From assembly GCA_036501665.1 (NCBI GenBank), contig DASXZW010000071.1:1-64000 (forward strand): a stretch of DNA of 64,000 nt, written 5' to 3'. Each line of letters begins with the position of its first letter. Within the stretch, counting starts at the first letter, position 1. Shown piece after piece: positions 52,872 to 61,420 of the stretch. The notes beneath the pieces were generated by a model. That model worked only from the letters and a program-made list of their open reading frames with translations, was not told where the DNA came from and searched no databases. A program made the translations under genes and the position numbers. The DNA comes from DATAUD01 sp036501665 (lineage in GTDB: Bacteria > Verrucomicrobiota > Verrucomicrobiia > Limisphaerales > Palsa-1400).

Positions 52872-53189
52872 ATGCCGTTGCGCGGAAAAAAACTGTGCGT
52901 GCTCCTCTCCGCGCCTCCCGACCGCAAGGGATTTCAACATGGCTTGGGCGTCGCTGAAGCTGCCCTGATTGCGGGCGTCGAGGTGTATTTCTACTGCATA
53001 GACGAAGGTGTCCAAAGCCTCGCGGAACCGCGCCTGCAAGCGCTCGTTTTGCGCGGCCTCAAGCTTTACGGATGCGCTTATTCCGCCCGCCTGCGACGGT
53101 TGCCGATTGATGACAAATCCAATTGGGCCGGGCTGGCGCTTTTAAGCGACCTGATAGCGGCAACCGACAAAATGGTTGCATTCAGCTAA
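52872..53189 (+). CDS. DsrE-family sulfur-relay-like protein
   Basis: A 105-residue DsrE/TusD-type protein with MPLRGKKLCVLLSAPP at the N-terminus and the conserved Cys in LKLYGCAYSAR. The family forms sulfur-carrying hexamers or related redox complexes. It is the first gene of a plus-strand cluster with two further DsrE-like genes at 53364 and 53714. Divergent from the kinase gene (79 bases apart). Confidence 0.8.
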   Translation: MPLRGKKLCVLLSAPPDRKGFQHGLGVAEAALIAGVEVYFYCIDEGVQSLAEPRLQALVLRGLKLYGCAYSARLRRLPIDDKSNWAGLALLSDLIAATDKMVAFS

Positions 53190-53240
53190 TGTGAAGGGCT
53201 TGACCAAAAGTTTGGAAAAAATTCCGCGCGCCCCGTTTGA

Positions 53241-53340
53241 AAGCGGCAGAGGACTGCCGCACTCCATGACGCTGTCGCGAGTTATAAAGGTCCAACCAAT
53301 AGGCGCGAAGCGTTTTGGAGTGCGGCAGTCCTCTGCCGCC
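53241..53340. repeat. REP/BIME-like palindromic repeat
   Basis: Two 24-base arms, 53243-53266 and 53316-53339, are perfect inverse complements. Each arm is itself a hairpin, GCGGCAG-AGGA-CTGCCGC. The spacer contains a second, near-perfect inverted pair (ACGCTGTCGCG at 53269 and CGCGAAGCGT at 53304). This layered structure, about 100 bases long, fits a REP-pair (BIME) element rather than a simple terminator. It lies between two DsrE-like genes. Confidence 0.85.
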
Positions 53341-53363
53341 TTTCCTCAAACTATTCGAGGACA

Positions 53364-53714
53364 ATGACCCGCAGCATCCTATTTGTGATTTCAGATGACC
53401 CTCGCGTTAGTGGTCGGCCTGCGGAGGCAATTCGCATCGCTGCTGGCATCGGACAATGGGACAAGGTGGACGTGTCAGTGTATTTGCGCGATGCGGCGGT
53501 TTTAATTCTCGGCGAAAACACGGTTGAGATGGTGGACTCGGATAATTACGAACGCTATCTGCCGTTGCTGGCCAAGGCACACCGTCCTATTTACGCGCAA
53601 AGTGGAGCGCTCTCGTTGAACCGTATGGAAAAAGGCTCTTTTGCGTTCCGTGAAATTTCCGATGTGGAATTGGCCCAATTGGCGGCGCACCACGCCCAAG
53701 TCATTCGCTTCTAA
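53364..53714 (+). CDS. DsrE/DsrF-like protein lacking the catalytic Cys
   Basis: A 116-residue DsrE-fold protein (SILFVISDDPRVSGRPAEAI, DVSVYLRDAAVLILGE). It contains no Cys, unlike the sulfur-carrying members, so it is probably a non-catalytic partner subunit. Its stop (TAA) shares bases with the start of the small gene at 53714 (TAATG), so they are translationally coupled. Confidence 0.76.
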   Translation: MTRSILFVISDDPRVSGRPAEAIRIAAGIGQWDKVDVSVYLRDAAVLILGENTVEMVDSDNYERYLPLLAKAHRPIYAQSGALSLNRMEKGSFAFREISDVELAQLAAHHAQVIRF

Positions 53715-53893
53715 TGGCACAAATTCTGCACATCTTAACGCGCCCTGACGATTTGCTGGCGACAGAAATCATCGCGCGCCAGAAAGAATTGGGGACGAAC
53801 GAAGTCGCTATCGTGGACCTGACGAAACCGAACCCAGACTACAAAAGTCTGCTCGAAAAGATATTCGCCTCCGACTCTGTGGAATCGTGGTAA
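53714..53893 (+). CDS. Small DsrH/TusB-like protein
   Basis: A 59-residue product starting MAQILHILTRPDDLLATEII, similar to the opening of DsrH/TusB small subunits. It starts in the stop codon of the preceding gene (TAATG), which supports translation. There is no Cys. It may complete a three-subunit DsrE-like complex, though no Cys-bearing tail is present. The family call is tentative. Confidence 0.6.
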   Translation: MAQILHILTRPDDLLATEIIARQKELGTNEVAIVDLTKPNPDYKSLLEKIFASDSVESW

Positions 53894-54013
53894 GCCTGCC
53901 TCGCCGATTTCCTTAACCTTTTTCCCGTATCTGCCGATATTGGCTGGATAATTGCTTTACGTGAGGCTTGCAGAATATTTGGGAAAAATTGACACGGAAA
54001 TAGACGCGCGTTT

Positions 54014-55246
54014 ATGCCATCATTTACATACGTAGCCAGGGATTCGGCCAGCGGCCGGGAAGTTCGCAGCAATGTGGACGCCTCCTCCGAGGCAAACGCC
54101 ATTGCGGCGCTGTTGAATCGCAACCTGTTGGTTGTCTCAATTCAGGAAAAAATCGGCAAAAAAGGCCGCACCAGTGGCGGCAAAGTTTCCCTGCAGGACC
54201 AGGTCATTTTTACCCGGCAACTGGCCACCATGTTGGACGCCGGTCTTGCCATGGTGCAGTCGCTGCAAGCCCTTTCGGAGCAAACCGAGAACAAGGTCAT
54301 GCGCGATGTCATTAAGGACATAACGACGCGTGTTGAGGGCGGCGACAGCTTTTCCGAGGCGCTTCAGAAGCATCCGAAGGCGTTTAATCGGCTTTATTAC
54401 TCAATGGTCAGCGCCGGTGAAAAGGGCGGTTTGCTCGCAGAAATCCTGGCCCGTCTCGCAACTTATCTGGAAAACACGGCCCGTTTGCGTAAAAAGGTCA
54501 AATCGGCCATGATGTACCCGACGGTTGTCACGGTCGTGGCCATTGGAATCACCATATTCCTACTCGTCAAAGTCGTTCCGGTCTTCAGTTCGATTTTCAC
54601 CAGTTTCGGAGGAGAATTGCCCGCGCCGACCCAATTCCTGATTGATGTCAGCAACCTGCTTCGCCATTACTTTCTCGGTTTCATCGTCCTTGGCGCCGCG
54701 ATTGTGTTTGGATGGCTTTATTACATCAAAACGCCCAGCGGCCTCAAATTCTGGGATGCCAAGCGCATCAAGCTGCCTATTTTTGGCTCTATTGCTCATA
54801 AGATTTGCCTGGCGCGATTCACCCGCACGATGGCGTCTTTGATTCGCAGCGGTGTGCCAATCCTGGAGGTGCTTTCCATTGTGCAAAACACCGTCGGCAA
54901 CGTCATCATGGAAGCCGCCGTCAAGGCTTCCGCGCAGGACATTGAACGCGGCGAAGGCATTTCCGCAGCCATCAGCAAACATCCAATTTTCCCCACGATG
55001 ATCATCCGCATGATGAGCGCGGGTGAGCAAACCGGCAAAATTGACTCCATGCTGGAGCGCATCTCGGACTTTTTGGACGAAGAAATCGAAAATACCCTGA
55101 ACGGTCTTACGGCGTTGATCGAACCGCTCTTGATTGTCTTCCTCGGCGTGGTGGTTGGCGGCATTGTGATTTGTATGTTTCTGCCGATCTTCAAGCTCAG
55201 CGACCTTGTTTCTGGGAAGCACCCGCATCACAAACCGCATCCGTAA
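54014..55246 (+). CDS. Type II secretion / type IV pilus inner-membrane protein (PilC/GspF)
   Basis: 410 residues of the GspF/PilC family, with two repeated GspF domains (about 70-195 and 275-400), each followed by membrane helices: TVVTVVAIGITIFLLVKVVPVF, then FLGFIVLGAAIVFGWLYY, and a C-terminal VVVGGIVICMFLPIF. It is an inner-membrane platform protein for pseudopilus or pilus assembly. Typical N-terminus: PSFTYVARDSASGREV. Its neighbour is an NtrC-type regulator, as in PilC-PilR linked loci. Confidence 0.93.
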   Translation: MPSFTYVARDSASGREVRSNVDASSEANAIAALLNRNLLVVSIQEKIGKKGRTSGGKVSLQDQVIFTRQLATMLDAGLAMVQSLQALSEQTENKVMRDVIKDITTRVEGGDSFSEALQKHPKAFNRLYYSMVSAGEKGGLLAEILARLATYLENTARLRKKVKSAMMYPTVVTVVAIGITIFLLVKVVPVFSSIFTSFGGELPAPTQFLIDVSNLLRHYFLGFIVLGAAIVFGWLYYIKTPSGLKFWDAKRIKLPIFGSIAHKICLARFTRTMASLIRSGVPILEVLSIVQNTVGNVIMEAAVKASAQDIERGEGISAAISKHPIFPTMIIRMMSAGEQTGKIDSMLERISDFLDEEIENTLNGLTALIEPLLIVFLGVVVGGIVICMFLPIFKLSDLVSGKHPHHKPHP

Positions 55247-55300
55247 AAACTGGTTCAGGCGGTGCTTGCTGTTGGGACGCACAGTGGCTAAAATTGGGAC

Positions 55301-56761
55301 ATGGCAAAAGTTCTGTTGATCGACGACGAGGTGACAATGGTGCAAATGGTCACGGAACTTTTGCGCCGCGAAGGTCATGAAGTGTTGCCTTTCAGCAGCT
55401 ACCTGCCCGCAGTCGAGGCTCTTGAATCCCAAAATCCTGACCTTGTCATCACGGACCTTTACCTGGACAAGGCCCATGCTCATGGTTTGGAAATTCTCCA
55501 AAAAGCCCGCGCCCTCAATCCGCCCGCAACGGTGATCGTCATCACGGCGTACGGCACAATCGAAACAGCGGTTGACGCGATGAAAAAGGGTTCATTCGAT
55601 TACCTTGAAAAGCCTTTCAAAGTTGAAGACCTCCGCCTCTGTGTGCAGCGCGCGCTCTCCTACAACGAGGCGATTTCTGAAAACATTTATCTTCGCAAGC
55701 AGCTCAAGAAAAAATATCAGTTCAGCCAGCTCATCGGCAATTCTCCGACCATCCAGGATGTCTTCAAGATGATCGAGCGTGTCGCCGACACCGACAGCAC
55801 GATTTTGATCCTGGGAGAGAGCGGCACCGGAAAGGAGCTAGTTGCGCGCGCGCTTCATTTTAACAGCCGCCGCCAATTTGCCCCGTTTATTCCCATCAAC
55901 TGCAGCGCGTTGCCTGAAAATCTGCTGGAATCCGAATTGTTCGGCCACTGCAAAGGCGCTTTCACCGGTGCGATCAACGATAAGAAAGGACTTTTTCAGG
56001 AAGCCGATGGCGGCACCATTTTTCTGGATGAAATCGGCTCAATGCCATCGGTGCTGCAAAGCCGCCTCCTCCGAGTGTTGCAAGAGCGGGAAGTCAGGCG
56101 CGTCGGCGACAACGTTCCTGTCAGCGTCAACGTCCGCGTCCTGGCGGCGACAAATGAGCCGCTCGAAAAGCGGGTTGAAGAAGGAACATTTCGCGAGGAC
56201 CTTTTTTACCGACTCAATGTCATACCGATCGTTTTGCCAAGCCTGCGCGAACGGCCGGAGGATATTCCGTTGCTCGCAATGCACTTTCTGCGGAACAAGG
56301 TTAATCCACGGAGCGGAAAGCTTTACAGTATTACTCGCAAAGCGCTCAATCTCCTTTCCACTCACGATTGGCCCGGAAATGTTCGTGAACTGGAGAACGC
56401 CATCGAACGCGCTTCCGCGTTGTGCGACGACAGCACGATTCGCGTTGCCGATTTGCCCGCGCCACTTCGCCGAAATGCCACTGCGGAGGGCGGTGAGGAC
56501 TTGGTGGAAACTCCCGAGGACACCGCGGAAGAGCCGGTTGGGCTTGCGGTTGGAGGCGCTGCCGCGCCGGCGCAACATTCCTTTTCTCAACCGATTGGTT
56601 CGCTCAAAGATTATCTGCGCGATCAGGAATTGAACTACGTCAACCGCGCGCTTTCGCAGACCGCAGGCGACAAGGAGAAAGCCGCGGAATTGCTCGGCGT
56701 CAGCGTGGCGACTCTTTACCGCAAGCTTGCCGAGGAAGAAGCGCCGCGTCTCAGCGCGTAG
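55301..56761 (+). CDS. Sigma-54-dependent response regulator (NtrC/PilR-like)
   Basis: 486 residues: a receiver (1-120) with phospho-acceptor Asp52 in VITDLYLD, an AAA+ domain with Walker A GESGTGKELVARAL and the sigma-54 contact motif GAFTGA near 220, and a Fis-type HTH at the C-terminus (EKAAELLGVSVATLYRKL). It activates sigma-54 promoters when phosphorylated. The cNMP-binding kinase at 51671 is a plausible partner, though not adjacent. Confidence 0.93.
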   Translation: MAKVLLIDDEVTMVQMVTELLRREGHEVLPFSSYLPAVEALESQNPDLVITDLYLDKAHAHGLEILQKARALNPPATVIVITAYGTIETAVDAMKKGSFDYLEKPFKVEDLRLCVQRALSYNEAISENIYLRKQLKKKYQFSQLIGNSPTIQDVFKMIERVADTDSTILILGESGTGKELVARALHFNSRRQFAPFIPINCSALPENLLESELFGHCKGAFTGAINDKKGLFQEADGGTIFLDEIGSMPSVLQSRLLRVLQEREVRRVGDNVPVSVNVRVLAATNEPLEKRVEEGTFREDLFYRLNVIPIVLPSLRERPEDIPLLAMHFLRNKVNPRSGKLYSITRKALNLLSTHDWPGNVRELENAIERASALCDDSTIRVADLPAPLRRNATAEGGEDLVETPEDTAEEPVGLAVGGAAAPAQHSFSQPIGSLKDYLRDQELNYVNRALSQTAGDKEKAAELLGVSVATLYRKLAEEEAPRLSA

Positions 56762-56838
56762 AAATCTTTTCCAGGAGGGGAATTGCGATGCAAATTTTCA
56801 ACTTGACATTCCGTGTTAAAAAGTGTTTTTATCCTCGC

Positions 56839-57081
56839 ATGAAGAAGGTTCTCCCATCCCTGGCTGTCGCGCTGCTGCTTTCTGGCTGCGCGCGGCATTA
56901 CGATATGACGCTGACCAACGGCATGAGGGTGACCAACGTCACCAAGCCGGTCCTTGACGAGGAAGCAAGCACTTACAGTTACAAAGATGTGGCCGGCAAC
57001 GAACACAAGGTCAGCCAGGTTCGTGTGCTCGAAATCAAGCCGCACTCGCACCGCAAGGACCTTGTCAACAACGGGAAGTGA
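56839..57081 (+). CDS. Small YgdI/YgdR-like lipoprotein
   Basis: 80 residues from the ATG at 56839: a lipobox LLLSGC with acylated Cys18, then the DUF903-type fold (RHYDMTLTNGMRVTNVTKP, KDVAGNEHKVSQVRVLEI). It is an outer- or inner-membrane lipoprotein of unknown function. The longer frame from 56788 precedes the lipobox and is not used. Its 3' end overlaps the ribE gene on the other strand by 17 bases. Confidence 0.82.
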   Translation: MKKVLPSLAVALLLSGCARHYDMTLTNGMRVTNVTKPVLDEEASTYSYKDVAGNEHKVSQVRVLEIKPHSHRKDLVNNGK

Positions 57082-57670
57082 CGAAGCGTTCCACGAATTT
57101 TCCCAGCATGTCAGCTTCAAGGTTAACGGCATCGTCCACTTGCCGTTGACTTAACGCGGTGACTGCGCGGGTATGGGGAATGATCCAAAGCTCGAAGCTC
57201 TTCCGATGAACGGCCGCGACCGTCAAACTAATTCCATCGACAGCAATCGAGCCCTTGAAAACGACGTACTTCATGACATCCGACGGCGCTGAAATTTCCA
57301 AAAGATAATCTTTCCCCGACGGTTCAAAACGCGTGATTCTCCCGATGTTGTCAATATGCCCGCTCACGAAGTGACCGCCAAGCGAGTCGCCGACCCGCAA
57401 AGCTCGCTCGAGATTGACGCCTGTGCCCGGCTTCACAAATTGCAGATTGGTGCGCCGCCAGGTTTCCTGGAGAACGGAAAATTGCAGAATTTTCTCGCGC
57501 AATTTGGGCTTAATCTTTTCCACGGTCAGGCAGCAGCCATTGACGGCAACGCTGTCGCCGATTTTTAACTTTCGCCCGCCAAGGCGCGCGCGCACTTGAA
57601 GCTGCATTCCGCCGGTGGCGGGCCGAACGCTTTCAATCACTCCCATCTCTTCAACAATTCCAGTAAACAT
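57065..57670 (-). CDS. ribE: Riboflavin synthase (alpha subunit)
   Basis: 201 residues, starting with the family signature MFTGIVEEMGVI. It has two similar lumazine-binding barrels (LGGRKLKIGDSVAVNGCCLTV; LGGHFVSGHIDNIGRI; then FKGSIAVDGISLTVAAV). It makes riboflavin from two lumazine molecules. It is two bases downstream of ribD, so co-transcribed. No FMN riboswitch is present upstream of ribD. Confidence 0.95.
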   Translation of the reverse strand: MFTGIVEEMGVIESVRPATGGMQLQVRARLGGRKLKIGDSVAVNGCCLTVEKIKPKLREKILQFSVLQETWRRTNLQFVKPGTGVNLERALRVGDSLGGHFVSGHIDNIGRITRFEPSGKDYLLEISAPSDVMKYVVFKGSIAVDGISLTVAAVHRKSFELWIIPHTRAVTALSQRQVDDAVNLEADMLGKFVERFVTSRC

Positions 57671-57671
57671 A

Positions 57672-58811
57672 TTAAACTTGACGTTTTGTTGCGGCGACGC
57701 GGGCGGTCAATAACAAGTCAGGCCCCAACCGTTTCCACTTGGGTTCCTGCAACTGAATGGCATCGCGGGTTCGTAAAACGCCGTTCCCGCCGACCGCTTT
57801 CGGCGCGAGGCGTCCGCCGAGGACCATCGGGGCGTAAAAAAATTGTATTCGTTGCGCGAGGCCCTGTTCCAGGAAACCCGCGTTGGTTTCGCCGCCACCT
57901 TCAACAAGAATACTGGTCACATTTTCCTTTCCCAGCGTGCGTAACAGCCAACGCAAGTCAATCATACCGTTTCGTTCAGGCGCTTCAATCACATGGACGC
58001 GCTCGGAGAACTCTTTCAGTCGCCGTTTCGCGGCTTTTCGTGTCACCACAAGCGTTGTCAGGTCTGCGTGAGAATCGTTGAACACCTTCGCTTCCAACGG
58101 CGAACGACCATTTGGATCAAGAATAATTCGCCGTGTAGGCTTATCGCCGAAGCCGCGCAAACGAACTGTTAAACTTGGATTGTCCGCAGTAATGGTATTG
58201 ACGCCCACAAGAATCGCATCCACGCCAGCCCGCAATTTCATTCCCGCTTCTCGCGACTTTTCTCCGGTGATCCATCTCGATTCGCCGATTGTAGTCGCGA
58301 TTTTTCCGTCCAATGACATGGCGGCTTTGATTGTAACGAACGGCGTACGATGAACGATCCAATGGTTAAACACTTCGTTCAAATCGGTTGCTTCTTCCGC
58401 GAGCAATCCAGTGCTGACCGAAATCCCCGCTTTGCGCAAAATTGCAAACCCTTTTCCGCGATGGGCTGGATTCGGATCTTCCGCCGCCGCGACAACACGC
58501 CGTATGCCCGCGGCAATCACGGCGTCGGTGCAGGGCGGGGTGCGGCCATGAGTTGAACATGGTTCCAAAGTCACAAAAAGCGTTGCTCCTTTGGCGTCGT
58601 TTCGCGCGCTTGAAAGGGCTTCGATCTCCGCATGAGGGCAGCCAGCGCGTCGATGCCAGCCTTGTCCTATAACAATTCCGTCGCGAAAAAGAACGGCTCC
58701 AACCATTGGATTGGGAGACGTGTGCCCGAACCCGCGCCGCGCCAACCGTAGCGCCAGCCGCATAAACTCAAGATCGGCAGGTTCTCCAGCATGGTCGGGC
58801 GCATCCTTCAT
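57672..58811 (-). CDS. ribD: Bifunctional riboflavin biosynthesis deaminase/reductase
   Basis: 379 residues. The N-terminal deaminase shows the zinc motif HAEIEALS and PCSTHGRTPPC; the C-terminal reductase begins around PFVTIKAAMSLDGKIAT and includes the VEGGGETNAGFL loop. It performs two steps of riboflavin synthesis. It sits just upstream of ribE and 44 bases from the HicA gene on the same strand. Confidence 0.95.
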   Translation of the reverse strand: MKDAPDHAGEPADLEFMRLALRLARRGFGHTSPNPMVGAVLFRDGIVIGQGWHRRAGCPHAEIEALSSARNDAKGATLFVTLEPCSTHGRTPPCTDAVIAAGIRRVVAAAEDPNPAHRGKGFAILRKAGISVSTGLLAEEATDLNEVFNHWIVHRTPFVTIKAAMSLDGKIATTIGESRWITGEKSREAGMKLRAGVDAILVGVNTITADNPSLTVRLRGFGDKPTRRIILDPNGRSPLEAKVFNDSHADLTTLVVTRKAAKRRLKEFSERVHVIEAPERNGMIDLRWLLRTLGKENVTSILVEGGGETNAGFLEQGLAQRIQFFYAPMVLGGRLAPKAVGGNGVLRTRDAIQLQEPKWKRLGPDLLLTARVAATKRQV

Positions 58812-58855
58812 TTTTCTGAATATTATTGCGCGCTTTTTTTGTGCCGCTAAAGAAA

Positions 58856-59098
58856 TTAGCGTAATGATTCCAGCAAAGCTTGACGCTCCACACCTTTATG
58901 GACGGCTACAGTTTTGAGAATACTGTTGAGCGTCCCAATTCGGAGCGGGTTATGATTTGGGATTGAAATTCGTTGATGCCCCGGCGTCTTTGTCTGCAAT
59001 ATAATGTGACTACCCTCTTGGTGAATTACTTGATAATCCCAATCACGGCAAAGCACTTTAATCAATTGCGCGCCGCTTAAATCCCGAGGCACTTTCAT
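58856..59098 (-). CDS. hicA: HicA-type toxin
   Basis: 80 residues, YcfA/HicA family, with the catalytic His in HQEGSHIILQ and IPNHNPLRIGTLNSILK. It is the second HicA in the window and shows little similarity to the first beyond the core. It overlaps its antitoxin gene by four bases. Confidence 0.86.
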   Translation of the reverse strand: MKVPRDLSGAQLIKVLCRDWDYQVIHQEGSHIILQTKTPGHQRISIPNHNPLRIGTLNSILKTVAVHKGVERQALLESLR

Positions 59099-59307
59099 GC
59101 GCCGACCAAAATCTCATCACGAACAAGACGCAGGCGAATTCGTCTCGGTGACCGAGGTTGATCGAAGTAATAGGCGCGCACGGCCTCCTGGACATTGGTG
59201 CGTAGAATATCCCAATTATCCCCTTGGGTGAAGATATTCTCCGAAAGGCATTCCGCACAAAAGCCGCCGTCTTCCTCTTGCGTCACTTCAAAAACCAATT
59301 CGTTCAT
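59095..59307 (-). CDS. hicB: HicB-type antitoxin (short)
   Basis: 70 residues, with ELVFEVTQEEDGGFCAECL, a HicB-like partial RNase H fold, and a basic C-terminus (RRIRLRLVRDEI). There is no DNA-binding domain. It is coupled to hicA by the ATGA overlap. Divergent from the guanine deaminase gene. Confidence 0.82.
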   Translation of the reverse strand: MNELVFEVTQEEDGGFCAECLSENIFTQGDNWDILRTNVQEAVRAYYFDQPRSPRRIRLRLVRDEILVGA

Positions 59308-59448
59308 CTCTGCAAAAATATCAGGCTATTACTTCACTCTGACAAGTCAAATTTTGAGTTTGCAAACAAGAAGCAGCCAGTTGATAGTTTTTTTGCCGAA
59401 GATGGAAGAGCGTCCGAACGTATTGTTAACCAAATAATCTCCGCGAAA

Positions 59449-59931
59449 ATGGAACCCAACGACCGTGATTTAGTTTTTATTCGCGCGGCGATTGAGATTG
59501 CCGTCGAACGGATGCGCGCGAAAGAAGGCGGCCCATTTGGCGCGGTGATCGCACGTGGAGGCGAGATCATTGCTCGCGGTTGGAACAAAGTGACTTCGTC
59601 CAATGATCCTACGGCCCACGCGGAAATTATCGCGATTCGCGCGGCGGCACAGGCGCTGGGATCATTTCGACTCAGTGGGTGCGTCCTCTACACGAGTTGC
59701 GAACCGTGCCCGATGTGTTTGGGCGCAGCTTATTGGGCGCGAATGGATCGCCTGGTTTTCGCCGCCAATCGCCATGACGCCGCTGACGCCGGCTTCGACG
59801 ATGAACTGATTTACAGCGAAATCGCGCTTCCTCCTTTTTCGCGCAAATTACCCACACAACAAGTGTTGAGACAAGAGGCGTTGGCCGTTTTCGCCGAGTG
59901 GCGTCAGATGCCCGATAAAATCGAGTATTGA
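59449..59931 (+). CDS. Guanine deaminase, cytidine-deaminase-fold type
   Basis: 160 residues from the ATG at 59449. Zinc motif HAEIIAIR with catalytic Glu, then CEPCPMCLGAAYWARMD. The C-terminal region (DAADAGFDDELIYSEI, then FAEWRQMPDKIEY) closely follows the B. subtilis-type guanine deaminase, rather than TadA. It converts guanine to xanthine. The frame upstream of 59449 overlaps the hicB region and is not used. Confidence 0.87.
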   Translation: MEPNDRDLVFIRAAIEIAVERMRAKEGGPFGAVIARGGEIIARGWNKVTSSNDPTAHAEIIAIRAAAQALGSFRLSGCVLYTSCEPCPMCLGAAYWARMDRLVFAANRHDAADAGFDDELIYSEIALPPFSRKLPTQQVLRQEALAVFAEWRQMPDKIEY

Positions 59932-59935
59932 CGCG

Positions 59936-61420
59936 TTATTTCTTTTTCTCAAGCAGCGCAACGCTGTTGGTCATCATCGGAGCGTTCGTTGTCCAGCCTC
60001 CGCCAAGCGCTTTGATTAACTGGACGGTTGTCACCATGCCTTCGCCGTTCAGTTGGTAAGCCGTCACCTCGTTATCCAGCAAGGTTCGGTCTGCCACGAC
60101 AACTTCCAGGTAGCTTGTCAAACCTTCCTTGTAACGCAGTCTCGAAAGTTCGGCGACTTTCTTTGCGCCGTCCACCGCCTTCATTTGCGTGTCAAATTGT
60201 TCCTTCAAAAGGCGCACCCCGATCAATCCGTCCTCGACTTCGTGGAACGCCACCAGCACCTGCGATCTGTATTGCGCGATAGATTCCTCGTAGGCCGAGC
60301 GCGCGCGTTGAAGGTCCGCTCGCAAGCGTCCGCCTTCAAACAATGGAAAGGTAATATTCGGCCCGATGCTCCACGCGCGGCTTTCCCAACTGAAAACGTC
60401 CTTCAAATCCACACTTTCGGTTCCCGCCGCCGCTGTCAATTGTATGGATGGGAAAAAGGCCGCCTTGGCAACGCCGATTCCTTCGCTGGCCGCGGCCATC
60501 GAACGTTCCGCCGCCGCAACATCCGGACGCCTCTCCAACAAATCGGACGGAAGGCCGACCGGAATTGCCGGGGGGCGGTAGATTCGCGATGACTCAGCGA
60601 GCGAGAAAGTCGAGGCGGGTTGGCCGCACAGGGTGCCAAGCATATTTTCCAGTCGCGCCCTTTGAAGATTCAATCCCAGCAAATCCGCCTGGGCTGTGGC
60701 GAGTTCTGTTTGAGCTTCCGCGAGGTCCAACGCGCTGTCCGCCCCGCCTTTGTGAAGAGACTCGACAAGGTTAAGGTTCGTCTGGCGCAAACCGATGCTT
60801 TGGCCGACAACCCACCGATCAAGATCAACCGACCTGATCGTAAAATAAGTCTGCGCGATTTGCGCCTGAAGCGAGAGAAGGATGTTCTGGTAAGCGGCTG
60901 CGTTCGCTTGCGCTGTTTCGCGCGCGGACCGAAACGAACGCCGGACACGACCCCACAAATCCACTTCATAACTCAGGTCGAACGGAAGGAAAAATTCATT
61001 GCCCGTATAACCTGTCACGGTTGATCCCGGTTCGACGGTTCGTTTTGCCGAATAATGCGTTCGGTTCCCGTTTGGGTCAAAACTCGCCGCAGGAAACAAC
61101 TCAGACCTTGTAACACGAGCAATCGCGCGGGCCTCTTCCACGCGTTCAAATGCGGCGCGAACATCCGGGCTGTTCGTCGTCGCTTCCATTTCGAGGGCGC
61201 TCAAAATGGGATCGGAAAAAACTTCCCAAAAATTCTGCTTCAACTCGGCGTCCCTTGGCGTCCCTTGTTTCCACGGTGGCTGCGCCTTCCATTGGTCGGG
61301 GACTTTTCCCGGTTCGGGCCTGTGATAATCCGGCCCAACCACGCACCCTCCCAGGAGCAATACGCAAAGAATGACGACTCCAACTCGACCGGTCGGGCGT
61401 CTCACGCGGCGGTTATTCAT
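59936..61420 (-). CDS. RND efflux outer-membrane factor (NodT/OprM family)
   Basis: 494 residues from the ATG at 61420: lipobox LLLGGCVVGPDYHRP, then the TolC-like fold with its helical barrel repeats (AAFERVEEARAIARV, NLVESLHKGGADSALDLAE). It forms the outer-membrane channel of a tripartite pump. Its 5' end overlaps the adaptor gene's 3' end by eight bases. It is the last gene of the unit. Confidence 0.93.
   Translation of the reverse strand: MNNRRVRRPTGRVGVVILCVLLLGGCVVGPDYHRPEPGKVPDQWKAQPPWKQGTPRDAELKQNFWEVFSDPILSALEMEATTNSPDVRAAFERVEEARAIARVTRSELFPAASFDPNGNRTHYSAKRTVEPGSTVTGYTGNEFFLPFDLSYEVDLWGRVRRSFRSARETAQANAAAYQNILLSLQAQIAQTYFTIRSVDLDRWVVGQSIGLRQTNLNLVESLHKGGADSALDLAEAQTELATAQADLLGLNLQRARLENMLGTLCGQPASTFSLAESSRIYRPPAIPVGLPSDLLERRPDVAAAERSMAAASEGIGVAKAAFFPSIQLTAAAGTESVDLKDVFSWESRAWSIGPNITFPLFEGGRLRADLQRARSAYEESIAQYRSQVLVAFHEVEDGLIGVRLLKEQFDTQMKAVDGAKKVAELSRLRYKEGLTSYLEVVVADRTLLDNEVTAYQLNGEGMVTTVQLIKALGGGWTTNAPMMTNSVALLEKKK

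Noticed and set aside
54560..55501. 313-codon minus-strand open frame opposite pilC
   Set aside because: It mirrors a gene with clear GspF-family repeats; its His/Asp/Asn-rich content is typical of an antisense shadow.
56803..56832. Promoter for the small lipoprotein gene
   Set aside because: TTGACA is present at 56803 but the -10 would be TTTTAT at about 18 bases and would sit right at the start codon.
58812..58855. FMN riboswitch before ribD
   Set aside because: The space between ribD and the hicA gene is only 44 bases, with no RFN-like element.
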